From: Methylobacterium sp. J-026 | Lineage (GTDB): Bacteria > Pseudomonadota > Alphaproteobacteria > Rhizobiales > Beijerinckiaceae | Reading direction: 5' to 3' | Length of the DNA stretch: 38,070 bases | Assembly (NCBI RefSeq): GCF_022829585.1 | Contig: NZ_JAKSYC010000088.1 | Coordinates: forward strand, 1-38,070 | Shown here: piece by piece, positions 17,538-25,537 of the stretch | Layout of the letters: every line of letters starts with the position of its first letter | Numbering within the stretch: position 1 is the first letter of the stretch | Translations under genes and position numbers: made by a program | Notes under the pieces: model-generated | Told to the model about the DNA's origin: nothing | The model's input: only the letters and a program-made list of their open reading frames with translations | The model's database searches: none

Positions 17538-18791
17538 TTGAGCGCGTTCGCGGTGGCGGAGAGGGCGGCCCGTGCCGCACCGGACGCGTCCGCGCGATCC
17601 GCCGGCCTGCCCGCCTGCCTGGTCGCGGCGGCGCGTTCCGCACCGGAGCGCACGGCGCTGCGTGATTCGGGCGATCGGGCCGCGTGGTGCGGGCGCCCGC
17701 CGATCACCTGGACCTACGCGGCCGCCTCCGAGATCGTCGGCCGGCTCGCCCGCGGGATCGGCGCGTGGCGGCTCCCGCCCGGCAGCCGGATCGGAGTGTG
17801 GTTCTCCGGCGGTGCGGAGGCGGCTCTGGCCCACCTCGCCGTCGAGGCGGCCGGCCATCTGCCCTGCGCGATGCCGGCTGGCTGGGATTCCGCGCAGCTC
17901 TCCGCCGGGATCGAGGCCGCCGACCTCCTGGGCGTGCTGACCGAGGGCCGCCGCGGGGCGCGCCGGCCCGCGGAGGAACTCACCCACGTGGCGATCCGCC
18001 AGTTCAGGCTGCGCTATCTCGCCGCCTTCGGCCCGGGCGTGCCGGACGGCGTGATCAGCCTCGACGCGATGGCGCTGGAACGCGGCGTGGCCGAACCGGT
18101 CGCCAGCCGCGGCCTCGTGACCTTCGCCGACGGCGATCCGGAGCGGCCGGTCTACCGCACCGCGGCGGCGCTCGCCGCGGCGATCGCCGCGCATCTCGAC
18201 GTGCTGCCCCTGGCCGCCGACGAGCGGATCCTGACGCTCCTGCCCGCCCACGACCTGCGCGGCCTGGTGACCGGCCTCGGCGCGGCCCTGACGGCCGGCG
18301 CCGGTCTCGAGACCGTGATTCCCTTCGAAGCGGCCGGCTTCGGATCCGCCCTGCTGCGCCCGGTGCCGACCCGGCTCGTCGTCCCGGCCGTGGCCCAGGC
18401 CGCCCTCGCCGCCCTGCCCCTGCCCTGGACCGTGCGGACCCTCAACGTGGTGCATCGGGCGCCCGTGGACCTGAGCCTGCGGGCGGGCGCCGAGGCCGCC
18501 GCGCCGCCGCGCCTCGAATCCCTGGTCTTCCGCGAGGATGCGGTGCTCACGCGCCCCGGCCTGCGCGACCTCGCCGCGACCCTGGCCTATCCGGAGCGTG
18601 CGCCCCTGCCCCGGGCCCTCCTGGCCATCGCCCGCGACGCCGAGGGGAACCTCACCTATCGCGGTCCGGCCTGCGCGGCCGCGCCGCTGCCCCGCGGCGC
18701 GATCCCCGAGACCGACGCCGAGACCTGGCGGAGCGCCGGCTATCGCCCGATCCTGTCGGGCGGGACCGCCGTGGCCGTGGAGAACGCCTGA
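17538..18791 (+). CDS. Degenerate adenylate-forming (ANL superfamily) protein, probable pseudoenzyme
   Basis: A 417-residue protein that follows the large N-terminal domain of acyl-CoA synthetases/AMP ligases: TWTYAAASEIVGRLARGIGAWRLPPGSRIGVWF (about 57-89), then a segment collinear with the P-loop, then LPLAADERILTLLPAHDLRGLVTGLGAALTAGA (223-255). Where active enzymes have the Ser/Thr/Gly-rich loop (TSGTTGxPKG), this one reads TFADGDPERP (195-204). The aromatic YGxTE region is unrecognisable. The GD of the A7 motif is replaced in WRSAGYRPIL, and the C-terminal lid domain is missing. It therefore probably cannot adenylate substrates and may bind an acyl or nucleotide ligand. The TTG start at 17538 is my choice, since the Pro/Arg-rich extension upstream to 17292 looks non-coding. 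A receiver-like gene follows on the same strand. Confidence 0.7.
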   Translation: MSAFAVAERAARAAPDASARSAGLPACLVAAARSAPERTALRDSGDRAAWCGRPPITWTYAAASEIVGRLARGIGAWRLPPGSRIGVWFSGGAEAALAHLAVEAAGHLPCAMPAGWDSAQLSAGIEAADLLGVLTEGRRGARRPAEELTHVAIRQFRLRYLAAFGPGVPDGVISLDAMALERGVAEPVASRGLVTFADGDPERPVYRTAAALAAAIAAHLDVLPLAADERILTLLPAHDLRGLVTGLGAALTAGAGLETVIPFEAAGFGSALLRPVPTRLVVPAVAQAALAALPLPWTVRTLNVVHRAPVDLSLRAGAEAAAPPRLESLVFREDAVLTRPGLRDLAATLAYPERAPLPRALLAIARDAEGNLTYRGPACAAAPLPRGAIPETDAETWRSAGYRPILSGGTAVAVENA

Positions 18792-18959
18792 ACGGTACCG
18801 GTCCCCCCGGCCGCGGTTCATCCGGCGCTCAGGCGCCATGGGTAGTCTCGCATCTGCACACGGACCGACGGATCCGATCCGCCCCCTCGCGGGTTCTGCA
18901 AAGGATTGTGGTCACGGCTACCTTTCCAATCCGTGCCGGATGGAGTACCGCTCAAGCTT

Positions 18960-19304
18960 ATGGGTGCGCTGCAACAAGTGCTCGTGGTCGACGACGGCGT
19001 CCGTGCCGTGGACCGTTCCCTTTCGGGCGAGCTGGCCAGCCTCGGCTACGCGAGCGTGACCGCCTCCATGGAGGCGGCCGACGACGTATTGGCCGTGATC
19101 GCACGGCCGGCCGCGGTGCTGCTGCAGGCGCCGACCCGCCGGGATCCCGCCTATGCCCGCCGCGCGGCCAAGCTGCGCGCCCAATTGCGCGACCGCGGCA
19201 TCCCGGTGATCCTCATCGGCGATTCCGCCGAACCCCGGGCCGGCGGCCCGGTCGACCTCGCGACCCGCCTCGGCGCCTACGTGACCGCCCAGCCGGAATT
19301 CTGA
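18960..19304 (+). CDS. Receiver-like protein lacking the phosphoacceptor Asp
   Basis: A 114-residue single-domain protein with the alternating beta/alpha pattern of response-regulator receivers. QVLVVDDGVRAVDRSLSGEL gives beta1 and the acidic pair D11-D12. AAVLLQAPTRRDP corresponds to beta3, with Gln56 where the phosphorylated Asp normally sits. IPVILIGDSAEP corresponds to beta4, with Gly for the usual Thr/Ser. LGAYVTAQPEF corresponds to beta5, with Gln for the conserved Lys. It therefore cannot be phosphorylated in the usual way and would be an atypical receiver used for protein contacts. ATG 18960 begins the domain; a GTG 18 codons upstream at 18906 is possible. It follows the ANL-like gene by 168 bases on the same strand. 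Assignment to this fold is by pattern only. Confidence 0.6.
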   Translation: MGALQQVLVVDDGVRAVDRSLSGELASLGYASVTASMEAADDVLAVIARPAAVLLQAPTRRDPAYARRAAKLRAQLRDRGIPVILIGDSAEPRAGGPVDLATRLGAYVTAQPEF

Positions 19305-19353
19305 CGGAGTCCCGGCGAGATTCCGACCCGGCCCGCGGAGCCGAGCGGTCCGG

Positions 19354-20568
19354 TCAGCGCGCCGCGCGCATTAGTTCCGGTGCGCCGAGCCGCGGCAGCA
19401 CCCCCTCCCGCATCACCAGCCGCCGCAGCGGCCCGAGCTGCGCCATCGCCAGCAGGCCGAGGCCCCGCAGCGCGTCCACCGGCAGCAGGTCGGTGAGCAG
19501 GCTGCGGTTGAGCAGATCCACCGCGGCGGTGCGCGCGGCGGTGTCGACGCGGCGGGCGCGGGCGTAGCCGTCGAGCACCGGGCGCGAGCCGGGATCCCGT
19601 GCGTCCCGGGCGGCGCCCAGCACCACGTCGCGCAGGGTCGCGGCGTCGCGCAGGCCGAGATTGAGCCCCTGCGCGCCGATCGGCGGGAAGACGTGGGCCG
19701 CCTCGCCGATCAGGGCCAGCCTCTGCGCCACCGGGCGCGCCACCGCGAGCCCGCGCATGGGCACGAGGCCGCGGGGTCCGTCGACCCGCATGGCCCCGAG
19801 CATCGACCGGGCCTGCCGCTCCACCGCCAGCCCGAGATCCGCGTCGTCCAGCGCCGCCAGCCGCCGGGCCGCGGTCTCCCCGGTCACCCAGACCAGGCTG
19901 GAGCGGTGCCCGCCCGGCAGCGGCACCAGGGTGAACGGGCCGGAGCGGGTGTGGAACTCGGTGGAGACGTCCCGGTGCGGGCGGTCATGGGCCAGGATCG
20001 TGGTGAGCGCGCTCTGCGGGTAGGTCCAGTCGCGCACGCGCAGGCCGCTGGCGGCCCGGAGCGGCGAGCGGCCCCCGTCGGCGCCGACCACCAGCCGGGC
20101 CTCGACGGTGCCGCCCGCCGCCAGGGTGATGCGGGCGGCCGCCTCCCCGGGGGTGGTGCCGGCGGCATCCGCCTCGACCAGGGTGAGGTTCGCCTGGGCC
20201 CGGGCGCGGGCGCGCAGGCTCTCGACCAGGCGGGCGCTCTCGACGTTCCACCCGAAGGCGTCGAGGCCGATCTCGGCGGCCTGGAAGCGCACGGGCGCGG
20301 GCCGGAACAGGCTGCCGGTGTCGTCGATGATCTGCAGGGTGCAGAGCGGGCTCGCCAGCGGCGCCACCGCCGCCCAGGCGCCCAGCGCCTCCAGGAAGCG
20401 CACCGACCCGTCGAGCAGCGCCACGGTGCGCCCGTCCGCCACGGGGGCGTGGCGGCCGACCAGGGCCGTCGGGATGCCCTCCCGGGCGAGGCTCAAGGCG
20501 GCGGCGAGGCCCGCGGCCCCGGCCCCGACCACGGCGACGTCGAATCGAACTGCGCGCGTGTCGGACAT
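19354..20568 (-). CDS. UbiH/COQ6-family FAD-dependent monooxygenase
   Basis: A 404-residue flavoprotein hydroxylase. The FAD/NAD(P) fold begins with VAVVGAGAAGLAAALSLAREG; the mid motif is GADGGRSPLR (DG motif), and the third is LALIGEAAHVFPPIGAQGLNLGLRD, where Glu replaces the more usual Asp of GDAAH. This matches the UbiH/UbiF/UbiI/COQ6 group that hydroxylates the ubiquinone ring, and alphaproteobacteria use one or more of these (UbiL, UbiM). Which ring position it modifies cannot be told. Start ATG 20568 has CAGGGAG directly upstream; an in-frame start nine codons further upstream is less well supported. It lies downstream of the dehalogenase-like gene on the same strand, 143 bases away, and converges on the receiver-like gene. 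Confidence 0.88.
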   Translation of the reverse strand: MSDTRAVRFDVAVVGAGAAGLAAALSLAREGIPTALVGRHAPVADGRTVALLDGSVRFLEALGAWAAVAPLASPLCTLQIIDDTGSLFRPAPVRFQAAEIGLDAFGWNVESARLVESLRARARAQANLTLVEADAAGTTPGEAAARITLAAGGTVEARLVVGADGGRSPLRAASGLRVRDWTYPQSALTTILAHDRPHRDVSTEFHTRSGPFTLVPLPGGHRSSLVWVTGETAARRLAALDDADLGLAVERQARSMLGAMRVDGPRGLVPMRGLAVARPVAQRLALIGEAAHVFPPIGAQGLNLGLRDAATLRDVVLGAARDARDPGSRPVLDGYARARRVDTAARTAAVDLLNRSLLTDLLPVDALRGLGLLAMAQLGPLRRLVMREGVLPRLGAPELMRAAR

Positions 20569-20711
20569 GGCTCCCTGCACGGTTGGCCCGCTCACCGGAC
20601 CCGAGCGGCGCGGCGACGGGCTCTATCTGCGCCTTTCCGCGCGCCTGCCAAGGGCGGCCGGCTCCGGCCCGCGGGGCCACGGCGCCGCAGCCCGGTCCTC
20701 CGGCGTCCTGC

Positions 20712-21596
20712 TCAGGCGAGGAACGCCGCCAGCTCCGAAACAACCGCGTCCGGCCGCTCCTCCTGGAGGGTGTGGCCGCAATCGAGCGCCCGGCCGGAGA
20801 CAGCGGTCGCCTTCTCGCGCCAGGTCGCCAGCACGTCGTAGGTCTGGCCGACCACGCCCTTCGCCCCCCAGAGCGCCAGGAGCGGCGCCGTGATGCGCGC
20901 GTCCGCATCGGCGGCGTCGTGCTCCAGGTCGATCCCGGCCGCCGCCCGGTAATCCTCGCAGATCGCGTGGCGGCAGGCCGGGTCGGCATAGCAGCGCAGG
21001 TACTCGGCGAAGAGGTCGGGCGGGGTCGAGCCGGGGGTCTTCGACTGGCCCTCGACGTGGTGGCGCAGGAAATATTCCGGATCGGCCCCGATCAGCGTCT
21101 CCGGCAGGGGATGGGGCTGGATGAAGAAGAACCACCAGAAATAGCGGGTGGCGAAATCCTTGTCGGTGCGCGCGTACATGGTCGCCGTGGGGGCGATGTC
21201 GAACACCGCCAACCGGTCCACCGCGCCGCTATGGTCCAGGGCCAGCCGGTGGGCGACGCGGCCGCCCCGGTCGTGGCCGACCACGGCGAAGCGCTCGTGG
21301 CCCAGCGCCCGCATCACCGCCGCCGCGTCGGCCGCCATGGCGCGCTTGGCATAGGCGGCGTGGCGCGCCCCGCCCGGGGGTTTTGACGAATCGCCGTAGC
21401 CGCGCAGGTCCATCGCCACCACGGTGCGATGCTCTGCGAGACGCGGGGCGACGTGGAGCCATGTGGACAGGGTCTGCGGGTGCCCGTGCAGGAGCAGCAC
21501 CGGTGGCCCGGCGCCGGCCGAGCGGGCGTGGATCGTCACCCCCGGCGCGGTCTCGATCCGGTGCCGGCCGAAGCCCGGCAGGAAGTCGCTGGCCAT
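20712..21596 (-). CDS. Alpha/beta hydrolase, haloacetate/fluoroacetate dehalogenase-like
   Basis: A 294-residue alpha/beta-hydrolase. It follows the fluoroacetate dehalogenase pattern along its length: LLLHGHPQT, DLRGYGDSSKP, nucleophile GHDRGGR (Asp109, with Arg110 and Arg113 for carboxylate binding), VFDIAPT (Asp133), CEDYRAAAGIDLEHD (Tyr216), ALWGAKG and CGHTLQEE (His275, the base). In fluoroacetate dehalogenase RPA1163 the halide pocket uses His155, Trp156 and Tyr219. Here the corresponding positions read Trp154, Trp155 and Tyr216, so the fluoride-binding His is replaced. It may dehalogenate chloro- or bromo-acids or act as an epoxide hydrolase-like enzyme. The pocket comparison relies on my memory of the reference sequence. 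It diverges from recG. Confidence 0.85.
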   Translation of the reverse strand: MASDFLPGFGRHRIETAPGVTIHARSAGAGPPVLLLHGHPQTLSTWLHVAPRLAEHRTVVAMDLRGYGDSSKPPGGARHAAYAKRAMAADAAAVMRALGHERFAVVGHDRGGRVAHRLALDHSGAVDRLAVFDIAPTATMYARTDKDFATRYFWWFFFIQPHPLPETLIGADPEYFLRHHVEGQSKTPGSTPPDLFAEYLRCYADPACRHAICEDYRAAAGIDLEHDAADADARITAPLLALWGAKGVVGQTYDVLATWREKATAVSGRALDCGHTLQEERPDAVVSELAAFLA

Positions 21597-21694
21597 GGGA
21601 TCGATCTCCGGGGTCGGTCGCCATCACGACGCACTGGCGCGCCGGGATGCACCGGATGATAAGGCGCCTCCGGCACCATGTCCGCCGTACCGCC

Positions 21695-23911
21695 ATGACA
21701 GATGCACGCGCGCTTCAGGACGCCGCCCCCCGGGACGCGGCACCGAACGACCCCGAGGCGCCCGGGGGCGAGGCCGTCCGCGCGCCCGCGCTCCGCCCGA
21801 GCCTCCTCGATCCCCTGTTCGCCCCGGCCCGCACCCTGCCGGGCATCGGCCCCAAGATGGCCCCGCTCATCGAGAAGCTGCTCGGCACGCCGGAGCGCGA
21901 GGCCCGGGTCGTGGACCTGCTGTTCCACCTGCCCCAGGGCGGCGTGGCGCGGAAGCTCATGGGCTCGGTCGGCGAGGCGCCGGTGGGCGAGCCGGTCACC
22001 CTCGGCGTCACCGTGGTGGAGCACCGCCCGGCCCAGATCGGCTCGGGCAGGCGCCCGCACCGGGTGGTGGTGGAGGATGCCTCCGGCCACGACATCACGC
22101 TGGTCTTCTTCGGCATGCCCCGCCCCCGGGTGGAGAAGATGCTGCCGCTCGGGGCGCACCGCTACATCACCGGCCGGATCGACCTCTGGGACGGGACGCG
22201 CCAGATGGTCCACCCGTCCCGGATCGTCGACGAGGCGGGGCTCGCCGAGCTCCCCGCCGTCGAGCCGGTCTATGGCGCCACCGAGGGGCTGACCTCCCGG
22301 GCGATCAACAAGCTCGCGGTGGCGGCCCTCGACCGGCTGCCGGTCCTGCCGGAATGGCAGGATGCGGCCTGGCTGGAGAAGAACCGTCTTCCGGCCTTCG
22401 CGGACGCGCTGCGCGCCGAGCACCGTCCCGAGGAGGCGCCGCCGAAGGCCGAGGACCCGCTCCAGCCGCCGCCCGCGACGCCGTCCCGCAAGCGGCTTGC
22501 CTACGACGAACTCCTCGCCTCGCAGCTGGCTCTGGCCCTGCTGCGCGCCCGCCAACGGCGCAAGGCCGGCCGGGTCAATGCCGGCGACGGCGCCTTGAGT
22601 GGGCGCATCGAGGCCACCCTCCCCTTCGCGCTGACCGGCGCCCAGGCCCGGGCGGTGGCGGAGATCCGGGCCGACCTCGCGGCGCCCCGGCGGATGCTGC
22701 GCCTGCTCCAGGGCGATGTCGGCTCGGGCAAGACCGCGGTGGCTTTGCTCGCCCTGGCCTCGGCGGTGGAGGCCGGGCGTCAGGGCGCGCTGATGGCGCC
22801 CACCGAGATCCTGGCCCGCCAGCATTTCGAGCGGCTAAAGCCGCTGGCCGGCTCCCTGCGCCTGCGCCTGATGACCGGCCGCGACCGGGCCGCCGAGCGC
22901 AAGAGCACGCTCGCCGACCTCGCCGCGGGGGAGATCGACATCCTGGTCGGCACCCACGCCCTGTTCCAGGAGGCGGTGACCTTCCGCGATCTCGGCCTCG
23001 CGGTGGTGGACGAGCAGCACCGGTTCGGCGTGCACCAGCGCCTGGCCCTCGGCGCCAAGGGCGAGGCGGTCGACTTCCTGGTGATGACCGCGACGCCGAT
23101 TCCCCGCACCCTGGCGCTGACCTTCTTCGGCGACATGGACGTCTCGGTCCTCGACGAGAAGCCCGCCGGCCGGCAGCCGATCCGCACGATCACCCTGCCC
23201 ACCGAGCGGATCGACGAGGTCGTGGCCGGCCTCGCCCGGGCGATCGCCGGGGGGGAGCGGGTCTACTGGATCTGCCCGCTGGTGGAGGAATCCGAGTTCA
23301 TCGACCTCGCCGCCGCCGCCGAGCGCTTCGACGACCTGCAGAGGCATTTCGGCGCCGCGGTCGGGCTGATCCACGGCAAGATGCCGGGGCCCGAGAAGGA
23401 CGCCGCCATGGCCCGGTTCGCCGCCGGGGAGACCAAGCTCCTGGTCTCGACCACGGTGGTGGAGGTCGGCGTCGATGTGCCCGAGGCCACCATCATGGTG
23501 ATCGAGCACGCCGAGCGGTTCGGGCTGGCGCAGCTGCACCAGCTCCGCGGCCGGGTCGGGCGCGGCTCGAAGGCGTCCTCGTGCCTGCTGCTGTACCGGG
23601 GGCCCCTCGGGCAGGTGTCCCGGGCGCGGCTCGAGATGATGCGGTCGAGCGAGGACGGGTTCCGGATCGCCGAGGCGGACCTGAAGCTGCGCGGCGAGGG
23701 CGAGGTGCTCGGCACCCGCCAGTCGGGGCTGGCGGCGTTCCGGCTGGCGCGGATCGAGAGCGACGGCGCCCTGCTGGAGGCCGCCCGCGACGACGCGCGG
23801 ATGATCGTGGAGCGCGATCCGGGCCTGAAGAGCCCCCGGGGGCAGGCCCTGCGGGGGCTGCTCTACCTGTTCGAGCGCGAGGCCGCGATCCGGCTGATCG
23901 GGGCCGGGTGA
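21695..23911 (+). CDS. recG: ATP-dependent DNA helicase RecG
   Basis: A 738-residue superfamily 2 helicase that reverses stalled replication forks and remodels Holliday junctions. Order of parts: an N-terminal extension rich in Ala/Pro/Asp (about 1-35), a helical start with LPGIGPKMAPLIEKLLG, the OB-fold wedge domain (about 95-180), then helicase domain 1 with Walker A GDVGSGKT (340-347) and DEQH (439-442). MTATPIPRTLALT follows. Helicase domain 2 has STTVVEVGVDVPEATIMVIEHAERFGL and QLRGRVGRG, and the end is rich in LKLRGEGEVLGTRQSG, the TRG region. Somewhat longer than the usual 690-710. ATG 21695 (MTDARAL) was chosen; an ATG at 21647 in frame is an alternative. The DUF502 gene nearby is a frequent recG neighbour in alphaproteobacteria. 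Confidence 0.96.
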   Translation: MTDARALQDAAPRDAAPNDPEAPGGEAVRAPALRPSLLDPLFAPARTLPGIGPKMAPLIEKLLGTPEREARVVDLLFHLPQGGVARKLMGSVGEAPVGEPVTLGVTVVEHRPAQIGSGRRPHRVVVEDASGHDITLVFFGMPRPRVEKMLPLGAHRYITGRIDLWDGTRQMVHPSRIVDEAGLAELPAVEPVYGATEGLTSRAINKLAVAALDRLPVLPEWQDAAWLEKNRLPAFADALRAEHRPEEAPPKAEDPLQPPPATPSRKRLAYDELLASQLALALLRARQRRKAGRVNAGDGALSGRIEATLPFALTGAQARAVAEIRADLAAPRRMLRLLQGDVGSGKTAVALLALASAVEAGRQGALMAPTEILARQHFERLKPLAGSLRLRLMTGRDRAAERKSTLADLAAGEIDILVGTHALFQEAVTFRDLGLAVVDEQHRFGVHQRLALGAKGEAVDFLVMTATPIPRTLALTFFGDMDVSVLDEKPAGRQPIRTITLPTERIDEVVAGLARAIAGGERVYWICPLVEESEFIDLAAAAERFDDLQRHFGAAVGLIHGKMPGPEKDAAMARFAAGETKLLVSTTVVEVGVDVPEATIMVIEHAERFGLAQLHQLRGRVGRGSKASSCLLLYRGPLGQVSRARLEMMRSSEDGFRIAEADLKLRGEGEVLGTRQSGLAAFRLARIESDGALLEAARDDARMIVERDPGLKSPRGQALRGLLYLFEREAAIRLIGAG

Positions 23912-23919
23912 CCGGCGCC

Positions 23920-23952
23920 GTTCAGGAAAGCCCCCTGTTCAGGAAAGCCCCG
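23920..23952 (+). repeat. Short direct repeat after recG
   Basis: GTTCAGGAAAGCCCC occurs twice (23920-23934 and 23938-23952), separated by three bases, immediately downstream of the recG stop. It has no hairpin potential; probably a local duplication. Confidence 0.6.
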
Positions 23953-24204
23953 CATTCAGGTGCGATCCCGCACCAGGTGCCGCCTGATCGGTGATCCGAT
24001 GCGGCGATGTCACAGCCGACCTGAAAAGTCGATCCAAATCAATGGGTTATCGGATTCCGGCGGAAGCTTTGCCGCCTCCGTCGGAGCCGCGGGCGAGCCG
24101 CCGGCAAGGGCCGCGACCTTGCAACAGCCACAATCTTCCCTTAACTGCAGATGAACGAATGGCCCGGTAAGCCGGGACATCACGGACGAATCTGGAGGAC
24201 GAAC

Positions 24205-24528
24205 ATGTCGAACGGACTGTTCCAAAACCTGCCGGGCTCAAACGAGATGGCCGGCATCCAAGCCCTGCCGACCGAGCCCTGGCTGCTGCCGATCACGGAT
24301 CGCGCCGCCGAGGCCGCGAGCCGGACCGCGGAGGATCTGCAGGCCGCCGTGCGGCGGGCGGCGCGCCCCTTCTGGATGGCCGCCAACGGTCTGTGCATGG
24401 CGCTGGGTCTCGCCCTGGTCCTGCAATGCGCCACCGGCTGGATGCCGGCGGCGCACCGCGGCACCGTGACGGTGGCGCAGGCGACCCCGCCGACCATCGC
24501 CCCGCAGACGGCCTCGCTGCAGCGCTGA
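24205..24528 (+). CDS. Small membrane protein of unknown function
   Basis: A 107-residue protein I do not recognise. It has a soluble N-terminus with an amphipathic helical stretch (TDRAAEAASRTAEDLQAAVRR, about 31-51), then one membrane segment (about 56-76, FWMAANGLCMALGLALVLQC), then a short tail rich in Thr/Pro/Ala. A strong ribosome-binding sequence GGAGGACGAAC precedes the ATG at 24205, and a perfect-looking Rho-independent terminator follows at 24557, so this is a genuine monocistronic gene. The 290 bases upstream, after recG, have a lower-GC patch that may hold the promoter. Function unknown; the topology suggests a single-pass anchor with an extracytoplasmic tail. Confidence 0.75.
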   Translation: MSNGLFQNLPGSNEMAGIQALPTEPWLLPITDRAAEAASRTAEDLQAAVRRAARPFWMAANGLCMALGLALVLQCATGWMPAAHRGTVTVAQATPPTIAPQTASLQR

Positions 24529-24556
24529 ATCCTTCGACCCCCGCGACGCATCGGAG

Positions 24557-24587
24557 GGCCGGCCCGCATACGCGGGTCGGCCTTTTT
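24557..24587 (+). terminator. Rho-independent terminator after the small membrane protein gene
   Basis: GGCCGGCCCGC, tetraloop ATAC, GCGGGTCGGCC (one G-T wobble), followed by TTTTT. An 11-base-pair stem with a T5 tract, 28 bases after the stop codon. It also insulates the convergent DUF502 gene. Confidence 0.9.
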
Positions 24588-24609
24588 CATGGCCGGCGGC
24601 CCGCCGCCG

Positions 24610-25470
24610 TCACGCGTCCTGCGGCTCCCGCCGCGGTGCCGGTCCGCCCGCCTGGTGGGCCGCCCGCAGGGACGCGGCCATGCCCTGGAGCCGGGCCTGC
24701 GGATCCTCCGGCTGGATCACCCCCGCCGACATCACCAGCTTGGCCGCGTCGTCGACGCTGATGGCGAGCTCCACCACCTCGGCCCGGGGCAGGTAGAAGA
24801 AGAACCCCGTGGTCGGGTTGGGCGCACAGGGCAGGAACACCCCGACCAGCTCGTCCGCGGCCGCCCCCCGGGCCCGGAGCGGGCCCTCGACCTCGGGGGC
24901 CGCGGGGGCCGACACGAACACCACCGACCACGTCCCCTTCACGGGGAACTCCACCAGCCCGACGGTGCGGAACGAGGTGCCGTTGGCCGAGAACAGGGTC
25001 TCGAAGATCTGGCGCAGGCCCTTGTAGAGGCCGGAGATCACCGGGGTCCGGGCGAGCAGCACCTCGCCGAACTCGATCACCGAGCGGCCGACGAGGTTGG
25101 CCGTGAGGAAGCCGAGCAGCGTCACCGCCAGGAACGCGATGACGAGGCCGAGGCCGGGAATCGAGAACGGCAGGTAATGGTCGGGCAGGTAGCTCGCCGG
25201 CACCAGCGGCTTCACGAAGGAATCGATCAGCGCGATGAACCACCACGTGATGTAGGCGGTGATCGCCAGGGGCCCGGCCACGATGATGCCGGTGAGGAAG
25301 TAGGTGCGCAGCCGGCCCCGGGTGCTGACCCGGGTCTTGGGGGCGCCGCCGCCGGGCGCGGGGGCGTCGGGCTCGGGGACCTGGATCGGCGGGGGACTCG
25401 GCGCCACGGCTGCCCTCTCGGCCGCTCGACGCGCGGCGATCCTGCTGCGGGGGCCATCCCCCGATGGCAC
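24610..25470 (-). CDS. DUF502 family membrane protein
   Basis: A 286-residue inner-membrane protein of the DUF502 family. The N-terminal 50 residues are Pro/Ala/Arg-rich and cytosolic-looking. Two membrane helices follow (YFLTGIIVAGPLAITAYITW and LGLVIAFLAVTLLGFLTANL, about 57-80 and 107-130), then a soluble domain with RTPVISGLYKGLRQIFETL, GFFFYLP and ISVDDAAKLVMSAGVIQPE, which match the family. Function is not established; plant relatives (LIKE-COV) affect vascular development. It often neighbours recG in alphaproteobacteria, as here, though in convergent orientation. The upstream kinase gene is 67 bases away on the same strand and could be co-transcribed. Confidence 0.88.
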   Translation of the reverse strand: MPSGDGPRSRIAARRAAERAAVAPSPPPIQVPEPDAPAPGGGAPKTRVSTRGRLRTYFLTGIIVAGPLAITAYITWWFIALIDSFVKPLVPASYLPDHYLPFSIPGLGLVIAFLAVTLLGFLTANLVGRSVIEFGEVLLARTPVISGLYKGLRQIFETLFSANGTSFRTVGLVEFPVKGTWSVVFVSAPAAPEVEGPLRARGAAADELVGVFLPCAPNPTTGFFFYLPRAEVVELAISVDDAAKLVMSAGVIQPEDPQARLQGMAASLRAAHQAGGPAPRREPQDA

Positions 25471-25537
25471 AGGTAGCGGCTGCGCTTGCCCGTCTCAAGG
25501 GCGCCCCGCCCCGGGCGGCGGCACGCGCTCGCCGCCG

